64,000 nucleotides of DNA, taken from NCBI GenBank assembly GCA_964483405.1, contig CAZABC010000009.1:1-64000 (forward strand), given 5' to 3'. Shown here piece by piece: positions 62,142 to 64,000 of the stretch. Every line of letters starts with the position of its first letter. The first letter of the stretch is position 1. The translations under genes and the position numbers were made by a program. The notes beneath the pieces are model-generated. The model was not told the DNA's origin. It saw nothing but the letters and a program-made list of their open reading frames with translations, and did no database searches. Source of the stretch: CAZABC01 sp964483405 (lineage in GTDB: Bacteria > Chloroflexota > Limnocylindria > Limnocylindrales > CSP1-4).

Positions 62142-62339
62142 ATGCCGGTCGACATCGCCATCGTGCTCGTCATCGTCTTGGTCCTCGTCATCATCTGGCG
62201 GGGTCCGAAGACGATCCCGAAGCTCGGCGAGGCGCTCGGGCGGGGCGTTCGCGAGGCCCGCAAGGAGGCCAGCGAGCTCCGATCGGGCGGCGACACCACC
62301 GACGACACCCCGGGCGGGGGGACCCCGTCGAACGGCTGA
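62142..62339 (+). CDS. tatA: Twin-arginine translocase subunit TatA
   Basis: 65 residues. One N-terminal membrane helix (IAIVLVIVLVLVIIWRGPKT), the conserved GPKTIPKLGEALGRG hinge and an amphipathic helix (VREARKEASELRSG), then an acidic Gly/Thr tail. TatA oligomers form the pore for folded twin-Arg substrates. No tatB/C here; unlinked tat genes are common. Followed 16 bases later by the Mug-like gene. Confidence 0.9.
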   Translation: MPVDIAIVLVIVLVLVIIWRGPKTIPKLGEALGRGVREARKEASELRSGGDTTDDTPGGGTPSNG

Positions 62340-62355
62340 CGGCGGGGGCCGGCGG

Positions 62356-62994
62356 ATGAGCGGACCGACCCCCGGCCCGATCGAGATCGAGCGACCGGCT
62401 CGCGGACCGTATCGGGTGACGATCGTCATCGATGGACGGCCGGTGGACACGCTGCGCGACCTCCCCCCGGCCCGCGGCGGCCTGCTCTTCGTCGGCGATC
62501 GCCCCGACTCGACCTCCGTCCAGGCCGGCCACCATCGACAGGGACCACCCGGCGCGCGCTTCTGGCGTCGCCTCGTCCGAGCCGGGATCCTGCCGAAGGG
62601 CGTCGATCCGGCGACGGCGGACGAGGCCCTCGTCGCGGCAGGTCACGGGATCGCCGACGTCTGGCGCGACCCCTCCCCCGACCCGGGGGCGACCGCCGGC
62701 GACCACTCCGCCGGCGACCATCCCGCCGGCGACCGATCCGAGGGCGTCGGGCCGCTCTGGCAGAAGATCGCCCTGTGGCGGCCGGCGGCCGTCGTCTTCG
62801 TCGACCGGTCCGCGGCCGAGGCGGTGGCCGGCCGTCGACTCGCCGAGCCGTGGGGCGTCCTCCGCTCGGTGGCGATCGCCGGGCGGCCGTGCATCCTCAT
62901 GCCGGCCGACGACGCGACGGTCGAGCAGGTCGACGAGGGCGTCAACCTGCTCCGCAACCTCCTCGCCTCGCTGCCGGCGGCGCCGGGGACCTAG
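62356..62994 (+). CDS. Mug/TDG-like uracil-DNA glycosylase homologue, altered active site
   Basis: 212 residues. GLLFVGDRPDSTSVQAGHHR and GARFWRRLVRAGIL match the Mug/TDG family start (typically VGxNPG...GHHFAGPxNRFW). However, the catalytic GINPG motif reads GDRPD, without the Asn that activates water, and the family's second motif (NPSG) is replaced by LMPADDA. A Gly/Asp/His-rich insert (~106-130) is present. May bind rather than cut DNA, or use different chemistry. Its last four bases overlap the convergent NUDIX-MBL gene. Confidence 0.65.
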   Translation: MSGPTPGPIEIERPARGPYRVTIVIDGRPVDTLRDLPPARGGLLFVGDRPDSTSVQAGHHRQGPPGARFWRRLVRAGILPKGVDPATADEALVAAGHGIADVWRDPSPDPGATAGDHSAGDHPAGDRSEGVGPLWQKIALWRPAAVVFVDRSAAEAVAGRRLAEPWGVLRSVAIAGRPCILMPADDATVEQVDEGVNLLRNLLASLPAAPGT

Positions 62995-64000
62995 CCCCTC
63001 CGGCCGAGCGCCCGCGCGACCGCGGCCCGACCCTCGACCGGCCCGCCGTGGGCGGGCAGCAGGCGGACCGGGTCGAGAGCGCGGATCCGCTCGACCGACG
63101 CCCGCCACGCAGCGCGGTCCGGCGGCGCCGGGAGCGATCGGGGCGGCCCGCCGAGGAGGTCGCCCACGAGCGCCGTCCGGCTCGATGGGATCCACCAGGC
63201 CGTGTGGTCCGGGCGCGGCCCCGGCGTCGGCACTGCCTGGAGCCGGACGTCGCCGCCGGGGACGGCGTCGCCGTCGGCGAGCTCCTCGACGAGGCAAGGG
63301 AGCGGTCGTCCGGACCCGGCGCCGCCGTGGACCGGCACGCCGAGCTCCTCGAGGAGGTGCTCGCAGCCGCCGGCGTGGTCCGGATCGGCCGACGTCAGGG
63401 CGACACCGCCGATCCCGGCACCGGCTGCCGTCGCCGCCTCGACGATGGCGACCAGAGCCTCCTCGGACGGATCGCCCGGGTCGACGACGATCGCCGACCG
63501 TCCGCCGACGAGGTAGGCGTTGACCTCCAGCCCATCGACCCCGGCCCCGCTCGGCAGGGCGAGCCGGACGACGTCCGGCGCGACGTCCGAGACGTCGGGC
63601 ACGCCGCTCGGCCCCGACGCGAGGCGATCGGCGACGGCGGCGAGATCCGGCGCGTCGACGAGACGCTGGAGGTTCGAGCTGGTCGGCATCCACATCGGGA
63701 CGCGGCCGTCGGCCAGCCCCTCGAGCGCGGCCCGCGGCGTCAGCCAGACGTGCCCGGCCACCTCGTCGCCGAGGAACGTCGGCGCGGTCCCCGGCGGCAG
63801 CCCGGCCGCGAAGAACCGGGCGTCGAAACGGCGCGGCAGGGCGGCCGGCGTCACCCACCGCGAGAGCGGCACGAGGCGATCGGTCCGGAGCCGGACGTCC
63901 AGCCCATCGCAGACGGCGGCGAACGAGCGACGCCCGGCGATCAGGTCGGCCTGGGCCGCGGCGACCGCCGCCGGCGCCGGCATCGGCTCGGCGAGCAGGA
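62991..64000 (-). CDS. NUDIX-metallo-beta-lactamase fusion, degenerate metal site (partial)
   Basis: At least 336 residues; the frame continues past the right edge (LLAEPMPAP, the end of a NUDIX helix, is at the border), so the start is not seen. The N-terminal ~110 visible residues match the tail of a NUDIX domain (RRFDARFFAAGLPPG, DEVAGHVWLTPRAAL). From ~140 it is MBL-fold: NAYLVGGRSAIVVDPG, LTSADPDHAGGCEHL, VGDLLGG and LPAHGGPV. The canonical HxHxDH is SADPDH here, so two of three His are lost. Related intact fusions exist (LACTB2-like). Substrate unknown. Confidence 0.75.
   Translation of the reverse strand, partial: LLAEPMPAPAAVAAAQADLIAGRRSFAAVCDGLDVRLRTDRLVPLSRWVTPAALPRRFDARFFAAGLPPGTAPTFLGDEVAGHVWLTPRAALEGLADGRVPMWMPTSSNLQRLVDAPDLAAVADRLASGPSGVPDVSDVAPDVVRLALPSGAGVDGLEVNAYLVGGRSAIVVDPGDPSEEALVAIVEAATAAGAGIGGVALTSADPDHAGGCEHLLEELGVPVHGGAGSGRPLPCLVEELADGDAVPGGDVRLQAVPTPGPRPDHTAWWIPSSRTALVGDLLGGPPRSLPAPPDRAAWRASVERIRALDPVRLLPAHGGPVEGRAAVARALGRRG

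Overview
The window is a 64 kb stretch of a very G+C-rich bacterial chromosome (roughly three-quarters G+C by eye) with one internal scaffold gap (N at 21511-21610). Genes are dense and on both strands, with many GTG starts, many 4-base ATGA/GTGA overlaps, and a striking number of -10-like hexamers (TANNNT) only 6-9 bases upstream of start codons, which suggests leaderless transcripts. Gene content (Trp T-box, class I lysyl-tRNA synthetase, K+-independent H+-pyrophosphatase, ATP-grasp cyanophycin synthetase, lhr-nei2 pair, GreA, ArgR) fits an uncultivated free-living heterotroph. My best guess is Chloroflexota (Limnocylindria-like), with a deep actinobacterial lineage as alternative. This is inference from composition and gene content, not a phylogenetic result. 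No phage, plasmid, CRISPR or insertion-sequence genes are visible.

Layout. 1-6.1 kb (minus): tryptophan operon trpE-trpG-trpD-trpCFB, every junction a 4-base overlap, controlled by a T-box leader with a UGG (Trp) specifier; trpC, trpF and trpB are one continuous reading frame that runs off the left edge. 6.1-9.0 kb: methyltransferase, tRNA-Ser(UGA), SDR oxidoreductase, two RDD membrane proteins. 9.1-14.9 kb: serS-lysS (class I)-greA, DedA protein, argR, uppP. 15-19.5 kb: hppA and, divergently, an unassigned membrane protein plus a NuoN-like protein. 19.5-22.7 kb: ndk, a membrane protein, a repeat-like protein and an M16 peptidase broken by the gap. 23-28 kb: BMP lipoprotein and nucleoside-type ABC importer. 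28-32.5 kb: CoA precursor operon coaX-coaBC-panB-panC. 32.5-38 kb: DRTGG ATPase with an unknown partner, glutamate dehydrogenase, DegV, MFS. 38-44 kb: gamma-glutamyltransferase, small Cys protein, AzlCD, a glycosidase-fold protein, a frameshifted RidA gene and an M20 peptidase.

44-50 kb is the most interesting accessory region: cyanophycinase (cphB) and cyanophycin synthetase (cphA) converge on a second CphA-like protein that keeps the N-terminal and Mur-ligase parts but lacks the ATP-grasp domain, followed by a 31-codon membrane microprotein. 50-60 kb: GT87 glycosyltransferase, GPH-type transporter, class II amidotransferase, an unknown small protein, and the DNA-repair pair nei2-lhr. 59.8-60.4 kb is gene-free, with tandem repeats and a 172-bp imperfect inverted-repeat element. 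The right end holds an HTH protein with a nuclease-like C-terminal region, DoxX, TatA, a Mug-like glycosylase homologue lacking its usual catalytic Asn, and a NUDIX-metallo-beta-lactamase fusion with a degenerate metal site.

Functional theme: nitrogen and amino-acid economy (Trp synthesis under tRNA control, glutamate dehydrogenase, branched-chain amino-acid export, polymer storage of Asp/Arg as cyanophycin and its mobilisation), together with CoA synthesis and DNA repair.
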